DNA from: Cyclotella cryptica | Taxonomy: Eukaryota > Bacillariophyta > Thalassiosirophyceae > Thalassiosirales > Thalassiosiraceae | Assembly (NCBI GenBank): GCA_013187285.1 | Contig: JABMIG010000059.1 | Coordinates: 438,258 to 502,257 of the forward strand | Length of the DNA stretch: 64,000 nucleotides | Direction: 5' to 3' | Part shown: positions 1 to 10,235 of the stretch, piece after piece | Position numbering within the stretch: position 1 is the stretch's first letter | Layout: the number at the start of each line of letters is the position of its first letter | Translations under genes and position numbers: made by a program | The notes under the pieces: model-generated | The model's database searches: none | What the model was told of the DNA's origin: nothing | Seen by the model: only the letters and a program-made list of their open reading frames with translations

Positions 1-1479
1 CAAGAACACTTATCTCCTCGCCACCGACAGGATCGCCGAGATCGCGACCGACAAGTTCGTCGAAGCCTTCGAGCTCCTCGGCGATTGCGTCGGCACCCTG
101 CGAAAATTCGAGTGCGATGCGGGGACTATCCCGTCCTGTCCTCTCCTCCAGGCCGGCGAGGCGAAGCCGCCAAGTCTAAGCTCGACAAGAGTGCAAAGAG
201 CGCTACCCCCATTGACCATGCGGAGCGGGCCTCGTCACGCCAGACCCCAAGCGCCGCGCGGGAAAACCCGGGGACTCCACGCCTTCCCCTGACGACCTCT
301 CTGGTACTCGTGTACACGGGTCAGACATGATGCCGACCGTCAGCGAGGCTACTCCCTCTCTCCGCCTCTGCGCAGCCCGTCATCGCGTCGGCGCAGCTGC
401 CGCGCGGCGCCTCCTGCATGATGATCCATGAGCTGGACATCTCCAGGTGGCGGACTCGACCTTCGCTAAGTGGTCCGCCCTTATTGACAAGGCGCCGGCC
501 CTCGACTGGAACCGTAAGGTGGTCGAACCCGCCAAGGTCTCCGCCCGCATCGCTAAACTTTCAGCGTCCACTCTCTCCAGCGCTACCGCCCGGAAAACTA
601 ACAAAATCGTAAGCCTAACTATAATAGCTAGTCTTTACCCTGCGACCTACATCGACTTCATTAAGTTTCACCAATGACATAACCCACTCTATTTCTTCTG
701 CCGCCAACAGATACCCTCGCGGCGACCAGCGCCCGACCCAGCCGGCTCCCACCCAACAGCCCAGGCCGACACATCCGGTCCCCACCAGCGGCGGTCACCT
801 AAGCGCTCCTTCCGCCATCAGTGCGCGACCCGCATCTCGTCCACCACAGACATGCACCACCTCGAGGCATTCAACACAAAATACCTCGGGCACCAGGACT
901 ACGATCCCTCTGCCGCTTCCCTCGGTAAGTCGTTCTCACGACCGCTACCTCTCGCTTTCTGCCGTCGGCAATGACACCATCACCAATGGCGCACCGTCAC
1001 AGCGACCCCGGTGCCACGCCGCGCTGCCGGTCATCGCCGGACGCCCTAGCACCAACCACTCCTTCAACCAAGCCGCTTGCTTGAAACAACATATGTTCTC
1101 GTCCTCAAGTCCGGCTGCTCGAACCTGCGGACATCCTCGCCCTCCACCGGTGCCACCCACTACTCTCCCATCTACTGTGCGCCTGCGTGCACCTACACCA
1201 CCACGACTTTCTCTGGCTATCCCAGTACAACTTGGACTGGGCAGCGCAAGAATCCCTCGGGACCCATAAGGCCTATGCCTTTCTCGCCTGCCTCCTCCAC
1301 TACAATCTGGCGTCGCCCCGTGATACGGTTCCTCGGTAACAACTACGCGGGGCATACCGCAACCTCGCCGAGATCGTCGCTTCCCTGCGCACCCGCGGCA
1401 TCGCCGAGGCACTCATCGCCAGACTACTCCAGCGTCATGACTGTGGGTTGCCCGAACCACTTCAGGCGAGCGCGACCAG

Positions 1480-2110
1480 CGACAGCGCTACTCTATTGGC
1501 GTGGGGAACCACCCCTCCATCCGCGCCAAAACTTCGACCAGGTCATGGCCACCATGAACAAGGAGGAGCGTAACAACTTCGTTGTTCCCGTCCCACACTG
1601 GCTTTGGCGGTTCGTACCCCACTGCTTCATCACCCCACAACACATCCTCGAGAAACCGGCAAGAAGGATCGCCAGATCTTCGGCGCATCCCGCAAATGCG
1701 ACTGGGATTCGATCGATCAGCGCAATGGCGTCCACCCCTCACGGCTCGGAACTCAGTTGCGACTTTGGGGCGGTCGCGGCGACATCCTGGTCGCGCATAC
1801 AACCTCCGGCTATCGTACCCCAATGGCGACATCGTCGTTCCGCCAATGGCGTCAAGTCCTGCTTCCGCCAAATTAAGCATCATCCCGGCGTGGCGGGCGC
1901 GTTCTCGTACATCCTCGCCGACTACCTGTTCTTCCAGATCGGGCTGGCGTTCGGCGCCGACTTCAGCCCGCCAATTGGGAGGCGGTGCGGCGCGCCCAGT
2001 CAGCCCTCGCCCGAGCGGCTCTTCTTCGATACGTCCCTCGTGCACAAACACAGGGCAGTACTCGACAAGATCAAGTGGTGCCGATCATTGCGCGGCACGG
2101 CGCCGCGCTT
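1480..2110 (+). pseudogene. Reverse-transcriptase-like relic of the DIRS/PAT-like element
   Basis: Short stretches in more than one frame resemble a reverse transcriptase of tyrosine-recombinase retroelements: a proline/tryptophan-rich lead-in, a GKKDR-like motif, and an FRQIKHHP/FSYI-like block followed by an FGADFSP-like block. The region is a fossil with several breaks and cannot be translated as one frame. The assignment rests on recognition of these blocks, not on an alignment. Confidence 0.55.
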
Positions 2111-3719
2111 CACACAAGCATCCCGCGGCGCCCTCAACCAAGGCGTCTGCGGCGCTTCAGGAACCCCCGCCCTCGCCACCGCGGCGTCGTCGGCGGCGGC
2201 GTCTACCTCGGCGTCGCCGACACTCGCCCGGTTCGAACAGGCCATCGCGTCCAGCATCGAGGCCATCTTCCTGCTGCTGGGCGACTCTGGCGTCGCGCGC
2301 CGACAGGACCCTATTTCATGGGATAAGCTACACGAACTCCGCGTGGCCCGGTCAACAGGATTCTGGGGCTCACCCTAAACCTCCGGACACTAACTGCCGG
2401 CACTCCGCCCGGACTTTGTTTCCGCCACCATTTCCCTGCTACGAGCGACTTGGGGTCCCCACCGCCGCTCCTTCCACGCAAAGGAGGCCGAGGAGCTCAC
2501 AGGGAAGCTCAATCACATCGCATTCAGCGCGCCGTGGTTAAAATTCCTCCTCGGGAACATATATGTTTCCATCGCGGCGCCCTCCGCCTCAACAACTCTC
2601 ACCTCGTCCGCACCAGTCAGCGGTTCCGCAGCGCACTACGCATCATCCGCACTGCGGCCGCCTCACCCTCGGGAGTCGCCAGCGGGCGTTCCACACTAGC
2701 GCGACGGCCCGCTCGGTACACGGCTGCCCCCTCCTCCATCACATCGGGGCCGACCTCCGCAGGGACCTACGCCTTATCGAGAGGGCCCTGTCCTCTCCCT
2801 GGTGCCCTACCTCATGCCCCATCGCATACCTTATCCCACGCATCCCGCCGGGACGGCCGCAGCGACTCCAGCCTGTTGGCTGCAGGCGGGTACTGCCCGA
2901 GGCCAAGTTCTGGTGGTATTTCGAATGGCCGCCCGAAGTCGCGCCGCGTACCCTCAAGTACATCACAACTTCGGGACAACCCAGCCCTGATCAGCATCAA
3001 CTTCGCTCGGTATGCGGCACAACTCATCACAATGATGGGGTGCCACTTGCACCACCTCGAGACCGCGCGCCACTCGGCGACCCCCACCCTCTCTATCGCC
3101 TCGAGTGTGACAACACTGCCGGGGAATCGTGGCTAACGAAAGGCTGCACCTCCAGCGCCACCGGCCGCGGGCTCGCCCGGCTTCAGGCCGCCCTGCTCCT
3201 CGACCAAGGCGCCGGCCACCGCCGGGCGTGTCGACACCAAAACAAATGTCATTGCCGGCGGCATCTCCACGTATACCGTCGCGGCGTCTCTCACTCCACG
3301 ACTTCCCTCTCCTTCTCGCACAGGCCCCCAGCTTGCTTGGTTGTCGGCGCTTCCTCCCCAATGCCGACCTCATCTCCTCGATTGTGGGCGTCCTATTGCG
3401 GACCGTTTGCTTGGATCCTCTCACTGCAAGCAAGCAGTTACTGATCGATCCCGGAAGATTCACTTCCTCTCCTGGTGCCACGGCGTAGGCTTACCCGACC
3501 CCTGCACTCCAGAGCTACCCCTTCAGGGCGCAATTGGGTACTCGCTTGCTACGCCGTCTCGCTCATCAGCGGCCGCTGCATCACTGGCGTCGCGGTCGGC
3601 ATGCGGCGCTGCTCGGGTACATAAAGCAGGCCTGCACTCTGCACACCGACCGCGGGCTACCCTGCCCTCACCAGGTCGACATTAATTACGTTAAAATAAT
3701 GACCAATGCGATAAAAAGT

Positions 3720-4565
3720 GCGAAGTAGTTCCTAAGCGCAAGGAGATGATCTCCGATAGCATGTTTCACTACATTGCTAACCTCGCCTCCGGGCCTCTGC
3801 GGACTCACTCGTCCGGCGCAATCGCGAACTGGATTGCACTCGGCTGCTACACCGGCTTCCGGAAATCCGAGTGGTGCAGCGACCACCACGCTTCGCCGAC
3901 ACCATCGATGATCCTAATTGGGGCGATCGCCAGCCCACACTGCCCGTCGTCGTGGAGGATTTCAGTTTCTCCACCTCCACAGGGCGCCGCGTCCGCGATG
4001 TCTTCGCCACACCCGGCGCCGACATAACCTTCCACGACCCTCTGTTTCCGCAAGCAAAAAAACAATGACAATGGCCAATGCCTCACCTACCGGCGCAGGG
4101 CAGACTCCAACTGGATGTGCCCGACACAAGCCAGCCTCGACATAGTCCGGCGTGCTCAGCGCCTCGGCACTCCCAGCGGCTACCCGCCGCAGTCTACCTC
4201 GACCCAAACACAGGGACCCGGCGACAGATCACAGCTGCCCAGTTCGCCAGCTTCCTGCGTCCACGTCGCCCACAAAGTGTTCGACATCCCGCTGGTCACA
4301 AGCGATCTCCTCGCCTGGTCCTGCCACTTTCGATCGCGGCGTCACGGCGGCCAACCTCCTCCACCGAGCCCGGTTCTCCGACTCTTACATAAAAAACCGC
4401 CTCCGATGGCGCAGCGACACATTCCTCATGTATCTCCGCCAACACATTCTACGGCCGACCAGCACCACGAAGGCCATCACCCTCGGGCTCGATCCTCCCA
4501 CACGGGAGCACGCCCGATCCCTTGAGCCGCACGAGGAACTCCTCTGCGCCAGCGCAGCCTAGCGG
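3720..4565 (+). pseudogene. Tyrosine-recombinase-like relic of the DIRS/PAT-like element
   Basis: The region holds pieces resembling the catalytic half of a tyrosine recombinase, including a GCYTGFRKSEW block of the kind that carries the first catalytic arginine. Further downstream are blocks typical of the family's C-terminal active-site region. It lies 3' of the RT-like relic on the same strand, the order expected for DIRS/PAT elements. The coding sequence is broken in several places, so this is a fossil. Confidence 0.55.
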
Positions 4566-4738
4566 GAACCACGCCAGCGCCGGTCCACAGCTTCTTGACA
4601 AACTGCGCATACGTACTAGTCCTTAACAACTAATCTTTGTGTTATTCAACTCAATTTCCGTAACACCAGTTAATGATCAATACATTCACTTTTACTATTA
4701 ACTTAACAAGTCTCTCTACTCTTTAACTACAACACTAA

Positions 4739-5600
4739 CTACTCGCCGCCACCCTCCTCCTCTCCCGCGTCAGTCCGAGTGCACAACCTCGCGAACATAC
4801 CGGTGCCGACAAGGCGTGGCTCGAGTAGCGACCTCCCTCGCCCGGGCGTAACTGGCTCGGCGGTGCCCGCCGCCTCGTATTCCTCCTCCGTCATCTCGGC
4901 GTCCCGCTGTCCCACTCGATCTCCAGCTGCTCGTTGGCCGACTTCGAAGTAGTCGTAGTCGCTCCTGTTGCAGCGCGTACACACAATGTCAGCTCGTCCG
5001 ACAGCGGCGACTTAAAGTACCCGGGACTCACGGGCGGAACTTCGACCGTGTACCGCCCCGTACAGCCCGAGGGCCCGGGCGTCGCGGTTAGGCCCGTGCA
5101 CGCGCCGTCGGCGAAGGCCGGAACCTATCATTCGGGTTCCCCTCGAACTTGCCCTTGGCGGGTGGCGCGAACAACTCCGCCAGGGTCTCGTCCACCCCCA
5201 CCAAAGCACCTGCGGCGAACAACCAGCGCGTCAGCAACTTGCATTTCATCGCTCCTGCTTCGGCGTCAGGACTCACCTGGGTCTCGTACCACCCACCCAG
5301 CTCCTCGGGGATGACGCACTTCACCCGCCGCGTGGAGCAACCCAAGCGCCGCCAGCAGCGGTCGGCCTCGTCGGGGGCAACCGCGCGTCGACCAGTCGAC
5401 TGCCTCCCCTCGGAGGCGCGTTCCAGGTACCACGGCGCCCGGCGGTCCGGCCCCAACCGCCCGGCACGAAGTCGCCTGCCATCCGCTGCTCCCGCGTGCG
5501 GCGTCGGTCGCTTCGCCGCCGCCAACTTCGTGAAGCGCCAGCGCACACCGGCCGGCCCCGAGCACCTTCAGGTGCACCCGGTCATTCCCATCCGGGATCA
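4739..5600 (-). other. GC-rich opposite-strand open stretches within the retroelement, unidentified
   Basis: After a short AT-rich spacer (about 4.61-4.74 kb) the minus strand is open over long stretches with coding-like composition, including acidic and Arg/Ala-rich segments. I recognise no domain. It could be an extra antisense ORF of the element, or chance openness caused by high G+C, which suppresses stop codons on both strands. I lean slightly to a decayed accessory ORF. Confidence 0.25.
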
Positions 5601-5980
5601 CCCAATCCCCATCTACTTGCGTTCGTGCTCAGGCTGCCGCCTGAACCAGCGAACATCTCTTCCGCGGACATCGTCTCAGATATTTCTGCCCTCCCCGCGG
5701 CGTCGTGGCGTCATCCTCCACGATACTTCTACTCCACCGGTGCGCACCAGATGCATCCCAGTCCCATGCCTCATGGAAAGATTTTTCTTTTTCTTTTCTT
5801 TTTTCCGCTCCTGCCTACATATGGCCGTCTGCTAGATGCCTTCACCTCTTCGCACTTTGTGTCACCTCGGTGGCACGCCGCGTCATGTCTCTCGACTACG
5901 TCAACGGACTCCTCCCCAACATGCCACACTCCGCGCCTCCACTCCAGGAGCGCATGGGTAGTCGCGACGAGCTTCAGCCA

Positions 5981-6182
5981 AGCGTCACAAATGCGCGAGG
6001 GCGCATACTTGTCTAGTATTAGTCCATAAGCCCGTTACTTTAGGGACTTTGTTACATCCCTATACACTATGTCCCACTACCTACTACCTATAGTTATCTC
6101 TCACCCACTATAGCAATCTAGCAGACAGCCGCATGCAGCCTAGGACCAAGGCGCCGGCGTGGTTATTCTGCTTGCAGAATAT
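5981..6182 (+). repeat. Right-end direct repeat, copy 1
   Basis: This 202-bp segment runs from AGCGTCACAA to TGCAGAATAT and is repeated almost perfectly at 6560-6762. The visible differences are a few substitutions and single-base indels. The 377 bp between the copies are unique in the window. In PAT-type retroelements this would be B1 of the A1-ORFs-B1A2B2 arrangement. Confidence 0.85.
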
Positions 6183-6559
6183 CCTTGATAGACTTCGGGC
6201 CAGCTGCCAAGACAGCTGCCTAGTTGCACCTGCGTCGTATCGCCCTATCTGTAGCCAGCTAAGGACTACACTAGACAGGCGTAGCGCGTGGGATCTCCAT
6301 ACCCTTACGTTACAGCGTTATCCTACTCAGTACAGACTGTCTTCTCACTTGCCTGTAAGGCGACAAAATGGCGGGAGCACCACACACACCGCCATCTTAC
6401 CATGCACATCTTTGCGTGGACACTCATGTCCTCACTAATCCTCTCCTTCGATTGCTCGACCGACCCGACCAATCGAAATGCTAGCTTCCTCCAGGCTAAC
6501 TCCCTCGAAAAAGTTTTCCCGCCCACCGTCCCTCGCCGCCGTCGCGGCGAAGCTTCAAT

Positions 6560-6762
6560 AGCGTCACAAGTACGCGAGGGGCGCATACTTGTCTAGTATT
6601 AGTCCATAAGCCCGTTACTTTAGGGACTTTGTTACATCCCTATACACTATGTCCCACTACCTACTACCTATTGTTATCTCTCACCCACTATAGCAATCTA
6701 GCAGACAGCCGCATGCAGCCTAGGACCAAGGCGCCGCGTGGTTATTCTGCTTGCAGAATATA
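6560..6762 (+). repeat. Right-end direct repeat, copy 2, abutting the Harbinger transposase
   Basis: Second copy of the 202-bp repeat. It stops at GAATAT, exactly where coding sequence of a Harbinger-like transposase begins, which marks the right boundary of the retroelement insertion. Confidence 0.85.
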
Positions 6763-7109
6763 TTTTGATGCACAACATGATGGTGGAGGCTCGTGTCGAA
6801 AATGAGGAAGTAGAGAGTGCATATCTGTATAATACTTTGGCGGCAGCGGAGGGGCAGACTGCTTCAGGAGAATTGCTTGATGATTCTGATGAGATGGAAG
6901 CATTGATTACAGAAGTTCAGGAGGATGTGATGGACAGGAACATGAAACACAAAATCGTCATGAGGAGGTGGGCATCGCTGTATGATCATGACAGTGCGCA
7001 GAAGTTGAAGAAGGCGATGATGCGGCATTTGTTTCGAGTAAAACATGGTGATGCGGCGTTGGAGACAAGTCATCAGATCTGTGATGAATACAATCCACTA
7101 AGCTTTTAG
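6763..7109 (+). pseudogene. Harbinger-like transposase, C-terminal fragment
   Basis: The open frame begins at the retroelement boundary and ends at a TAG at 7107-7109, giving about 115 residues. Near its start is ILMHNMMVEAR, which matches the LHNM(I/M)VE motif that follows the last catalytic acid in plant-transposon/HARBI1-type DDE transposases. It is followed by an acidic linker and a basic helical tail. The catalytic core is absent from this window. Upstream in-frame codons belong to the inserted retroelement, so this is a disrupted gene. The function, cutting transposon ends together with the Myb-like partner, is inferred from the family. Confidence 0.6.
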
Positions 7110-7253
7110 TTCCAGATCTCTTTTATGTTTAGAATCTATTTTATGTTTTGAAGTGATATATATATTTGGTAAATAATAAATTTATCTCAGTCAATGGCAG
7201 TTGTTACATATATCTTATCAATTCGATCAGTTAACAATAAATAAAAGCAGAAC

Positions 7254-9102
7254 TTAAACACTCTCGCGTACAGTCTTCCCAAAAATGCATGCTTCTTTGA
7301 TTTGTTCCTTCGTTGGATGGCGATACCATCCATAGGGACCCCACTCCTTGCTAGGACCTTGATCCTCATCTTCCACGATGTGATCAACGACTACAGTGGC
7401 AGTCACGTGCAACAAATCCCAGCGAGGAGGATCATTGCTATTCGTCCTCTTCAAAATGAAACGTTGAAACTTGGATTCGTTCATGAAATCGTTGGAGTCT
7501 CTGTTGTGTAGACAAGCAAACTCTGTTCCTTTTCGACACTTCGATAGCTCCGACGCCTGCACCTCGTCCCTACTCAATGCGAGTTGCACCCAACGAGATT
7601 GGTTGTGAATGTCATCCGCACCGACCAGGTCATCCTCTTTCTCTGAGACATCCTCTCCTACTGTTTCGTCATTTACTGATGAATCGACACTTTCTCCACT
7701 TTTATTGTTACGAGACAACAAAGCTTCTAGCTCTTTCTTTTTTGCAGCCAACTCTAGCTGACGTACCTCCTCCTGCATCCTCCTATTCGCAGTCTCGAGT
7801 TGAATTGTCGCATAGATGTCCCCGAAGTACGACTCACGAATCTGGACTGGAGCACTCATCATCACCTGATGATTGGCCATGGTTGCTTGCTGATGGGCAA
7901 TGCTACTCATGTGCTCGTTGGCTTGATTGAGTGTTTTCTGAAGCACACCCATCATTGCATCGGTATCAAGAGTGGGTGATTTCAGATTGTCGGTTGCCCT
8001 TTTCAACACCTCATCGACAATAAACTTCACTGCATCGGCCCTCTTCGCAAGTTCTCTGCCAGCAGGACGGGACGTGCACTGTGGATGGATGACGAAGCTT
8101 TGGTCAGGCTGTGAATCTTTAATTGGGTTCTACCTGAATTGAGTTTGGATTTTTTGATGGCCTCTTCTGGGAAGGGTTCAGTGGTATCTCGACATCAAAC
8201 TTCGGGTGAGTGCTCAAGAACAAGTATGCCTTCATACATTTTGAGAAATCCTTGGGGACATCTCTCTTGAAAGTGTGAGACATTTCAGAGTAGATGAGTC
8301 GCATCCTTGAATAATAGCGATCCATAATCTGATCATCGTTGACCGCGCCAGACTGAGGCGGGTTTGTAGCAAGGATGCCACAGAATTTCTGCACGGAGGG
8401 CTGAAGACAACGCTGCCAGCAGTTGCGTAGCGACTCCGCATTCCTCATGATATCAATGTTCGTGTAGTCGATGTTGTCTTCATTGATGTGGTTTGCTTTT
8501 CCAACGAGCTCAACATAATGGAGAGCGATGTCGTCCCAGAATTTCTCTGCCTTCTTGTCGGTGCCGTGTTTGGCATTACAACTAACCTTCATGTATGCTT
8601 TTGAAAGCAGCAATAGTTCATCGGGAGTGAAGGTTGTAGAACCTGCCTTCTTTCCCTTTCCTGTAGTGTTCACAGTGGTGGACTTCTTCCGTTTCTTCTT
8701 GCCTGCTTGCTTCTGGGGTTTACGCTTGCGAGGAGTCTTTGGGAGACGTGATGATGAAGAGCTCTCATCATCAGATGACTCACGTGACTCCTGAATTTGT
8801 TTCTTCTTCGTAGTCTTGCCACCGCTGCCACGATCAAGAGAAGATGATTGCTTGCGAGGCGCTTTCTTCTTGGGCGTCTTGTTCACAGCTTTGGTCTTGC
8901 AAGGTGGTGGAGCCTGCTCGGAACTGCTGTCGGAAGAGCTCTTGTTGCCTGGGCCGGAAGACTCCGTTTCACCGGAAGATTCCTCTTCCTCGTCAGCCAT
9001 CATCTTCTTCCGTAGCTTGTCGAGTGTTTGCAACTCACGTTCATTGGATGATCCGTCCTCACCACTAGAAGAAGGCTGGTAGGAATCGTTGTTGGCGGGC
9101 AT
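7254..9102 (-). CDS. Harbinger-associated Myb/SANT-like DNA-binding protein
   Basis: Starts at ATG 9102-9100. Read as two blocks (9102-8134 and 8108-7254) joined across a 25-nt GT...AG segment, it gives about 607 residues; unspliced, the first block ends in TAA at 8119-8121. Residues 1-150 are low-complexity Ser/Glu/Lys-rich with basic nuclear-localisation-like runs. Residues 160-300 carry a SANT/trihelix-like domain with SLRNCWQRCLQPSVQKF. The second block opens with an RPAGRELAKR motif, like the RPxGxKxAK motif of proteins with a NAM-associated C-terminal domain, and later has a coiled coil (about QLETANRRMQEEVRQLELAA). In Harbinger elements such a protein binds the ends and imports the transposase into the nucleus. 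The gene looks intact apart from the question of the small intron. Confidence 0.65.
8109..8133 (-). other. Candidate 25-nt intron in the Myb-like gene
   Basis: On the minus strand a 25-nt segment starts GTAGAACCC and ends TTCACAG. Removing it takes out the only stop (TAA) between two long open blocks, keeps the frame exactly and joins ...NSIQ to PDQSF.... It is far shorter than the 85-108-nt introns of gyrA in this window. An alternative is a gene that simply ends at the TAA with a relic downstream. Confidence 0.4.
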
Positions 9103-9171
9103 GGCTGTGTGATGTCCGCGATGAATGGGGAAATGTGCGAGGGATAGGACTCAAAATGAGTGGGCGACAGC

Positions 9172-9240
9172 TTTAGCGCTCCGGGCGAAAGACGCCTCTT
9201 TTTGCGCATGGAAATCGGATTTAGCGCTCCGGGCGAAAGA
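9172..9240. repeat. Two 21-bp direct repeats upstream of the Myb-like gene
   Basis: TTTAGCGCTCCGGGCGAAAG plus one A occurs at 9172-9192 and again at 9220-9240, 48 bp apart, within 140 bp of the Myb-like start codon and close to the presumed transposon end. They are candidate subterminal binding sites for the transposon proteins, or promoter elements. Confidence 0.6.
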
Positions 9241-9366
9241 AATGTCAGAAAAAACTGGGCGAGCGCGGACGCTGACACAACTCGGGAGGGCTTAATAATA
9301 GGTAACGAGCACAAAAAAAATTGTAAAGGGCCTAAATGAGGGTGGCCCTGGGCCTGCCCTGGGCTA

Positions 9367-9776
9367 TAGATGTACAGTGACGTAATGAATGGATGATAGT
9401 GATGAATGTGTGAATACGTGACCTGTGTGCATAAAAGTAATAAAAATGTGTTGAGGTACTATACAGTTTTTATACACCATGTTGACATAATAAAGACAAA
9501 TCTCACTTGGAGGGTTAACTACTAGCTTCATTTCTATATAAAAATATCTTAGTTTATTCTGTTGCTAGCATTCTACTAGTTAAATTCTTTCCTGTCTTTC
9601 ATCTAGAGATAAAAATGTCAGCGAAAAATTTGCATCTCTCTACACATTTTCATTTTTAATTAGACCTTTAAATGTTATAGTATTTTTTTGTTTTTATTTA
9701 AGACGTTTCCGACACTTAGTAGGTAAATCGTGGTAGTTCTGAGGGTAGCGCCCGATTCGGATATAATCATAATATT
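9367..9776. other. AT-rich intergenic stretch
   Basis: I see no gene here. The sequence is AT-rich with several T-runs. It lies between the presumed transposon end and the first exon of the coiled-coil gene, so it probably contains that gene's promoter and 5' UTR, but no defined motif stands out. Confidence 0.4.
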
Positions 9777-9961
9777 ATGGGAAGAACGAATAAGATCAGT
9801 CGGCCCTGCTACAAGGAACCGGAGACATCACCGAAGATGTCAAGGGTATCCTGGGGAAGTGCGAAGGAGTGTGTTGGGAAACCTCGACAGTTGGGAAGTA
9901 GGAGTGGATGGTCACGAGTGATGTCCACTCTCCAAGATGTCTCTAAGAAGTTCCTAACTCG
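9777..9961 (+). CDS. Candidate exon 1 of the coiled-coil protein gene, separated by a LINE insertion
   Basis: An ATG at 9777 opens a basic 61-residue stretch (MGRTNKISRPCYKEPETSPK...) that reaches a splice donor CTCG|GTAAAG at 9961/9962; unspliced it would end two codons later. An acceptor TTTAATTCAG|ATCC lies at 20783/20784. Joining them keeps the frame (CG+A) and leads into VAPQVLEKSEIEEDLR. Without the LINE and one target-site copy the intron is 85 nt, like those of gyrA. The basic, Ser-rich composition gives no functional hint. The model is inferred from splice signals and frame only. Confidence 0.5.
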
Positions 9962-9999
9962 GTAAAGGACGTGAACACGGCTAGCAAAGTGTGTAGAAC

Positions 10000-10015
10000 T
10001 AGCGCACTTTTCTAA
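10000..10015 (+). repeat. Target-site duplication of the LINE, left copy
   Basis: TAGCGCACTTTTCTAA, a perfect 16-bp match to 20737-20752. Bases on either side of the two copies differ. It marks the 3' end of the minus-strand LINE. Confidence 0.8.
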
Positions 10016-10235
10016 TATCAAATATCACTTAGTAAATCGTGCGTTTATCTATAATTTCTAATGGTAGGCACGGACAATAGTCTTTCTTTTCCGGCTAAGC
10101 AGAGCAACGGCAGGAGAGCCGTAAGAAGTAAGCAAGTCTTCTTTCATATCCCTGAAGGGGCGCATTCAGCCCATGGGCGGGCTAAGCGGAGTATTACCCG
10201 AGTTTAATGGAACCGGCTGGCAAAATTATCTGTTT

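Larger units (their letters stand above)
1..6762 (+). mobile_element. Decayed DIRS/PAT-like tyrosine-recombinase retroelement (fossil, left end outside window)
   Basis: A GC-rich block, much richer in G+C than the AT-rich DNA after 7 kb, shows in order a reverse-transcriptase-like part (about 1.5-2.1 kb), a tyrosine-recombinase-like part (about 3.7-4.6 kb) and a repeat-spacer-repeat right end (5981-6762). RT plus tyrosine recombinase instead of a DDE integrase is the hallmark of the DIRS/PAT/Ngaro group. A direct repeat flanking a ~380-bp spacer at the right end fits the split-direct-repeat plan of PAT-type elements, whose matching left repeat would lie before position 1. The element is clearly broken, with many breaks, and is probably old by coding decay, although its two right-end repeats are still very similar. 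It sits inside a Harbinger-like transposase gene. Family assignment is inference from recognised domains. Confidence 0.65.
6763..9366. mobile_element. PIF/Harbinger-like DNA transposon, right-hand part
   Basis: The segment carries the two genes that define PIF/Harbinger elements: a DDE transposase (only its C-terminus here, + strand, ending 7109) and a Myb/SANT-like DNA-binding partner (- strand, 9102-7254), in convergent orientation with about 145 bp between their stops. The transposase N-terminal part must lie left of the retroelement insertion, outside the window. The right terminus is not proven. A GC-rich stretch at about 9330-9366 with repeated GGGCC/GCCC words, just before unremarkable AT-rich DNA, is the best candidate for a terminal inverted repeat, but its partner is not in the window. 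Confidence 0.55.

Noticed and set aside
1077-2541. Several 180-430-codon open frames in the GC-rich left end
   Set aside because: High G+C suppresses stops in all frames; family-like residues appear only in short pieces in different frames, so the block is a decayed retroelement and not host genes.
9730-9921. 63-codon frame overlapping the proposed exon 1
   Set aside because: It has no splice-compatible continuation, whereas the 9777 frame ends at a good donor and joins the downstream exon in frame.
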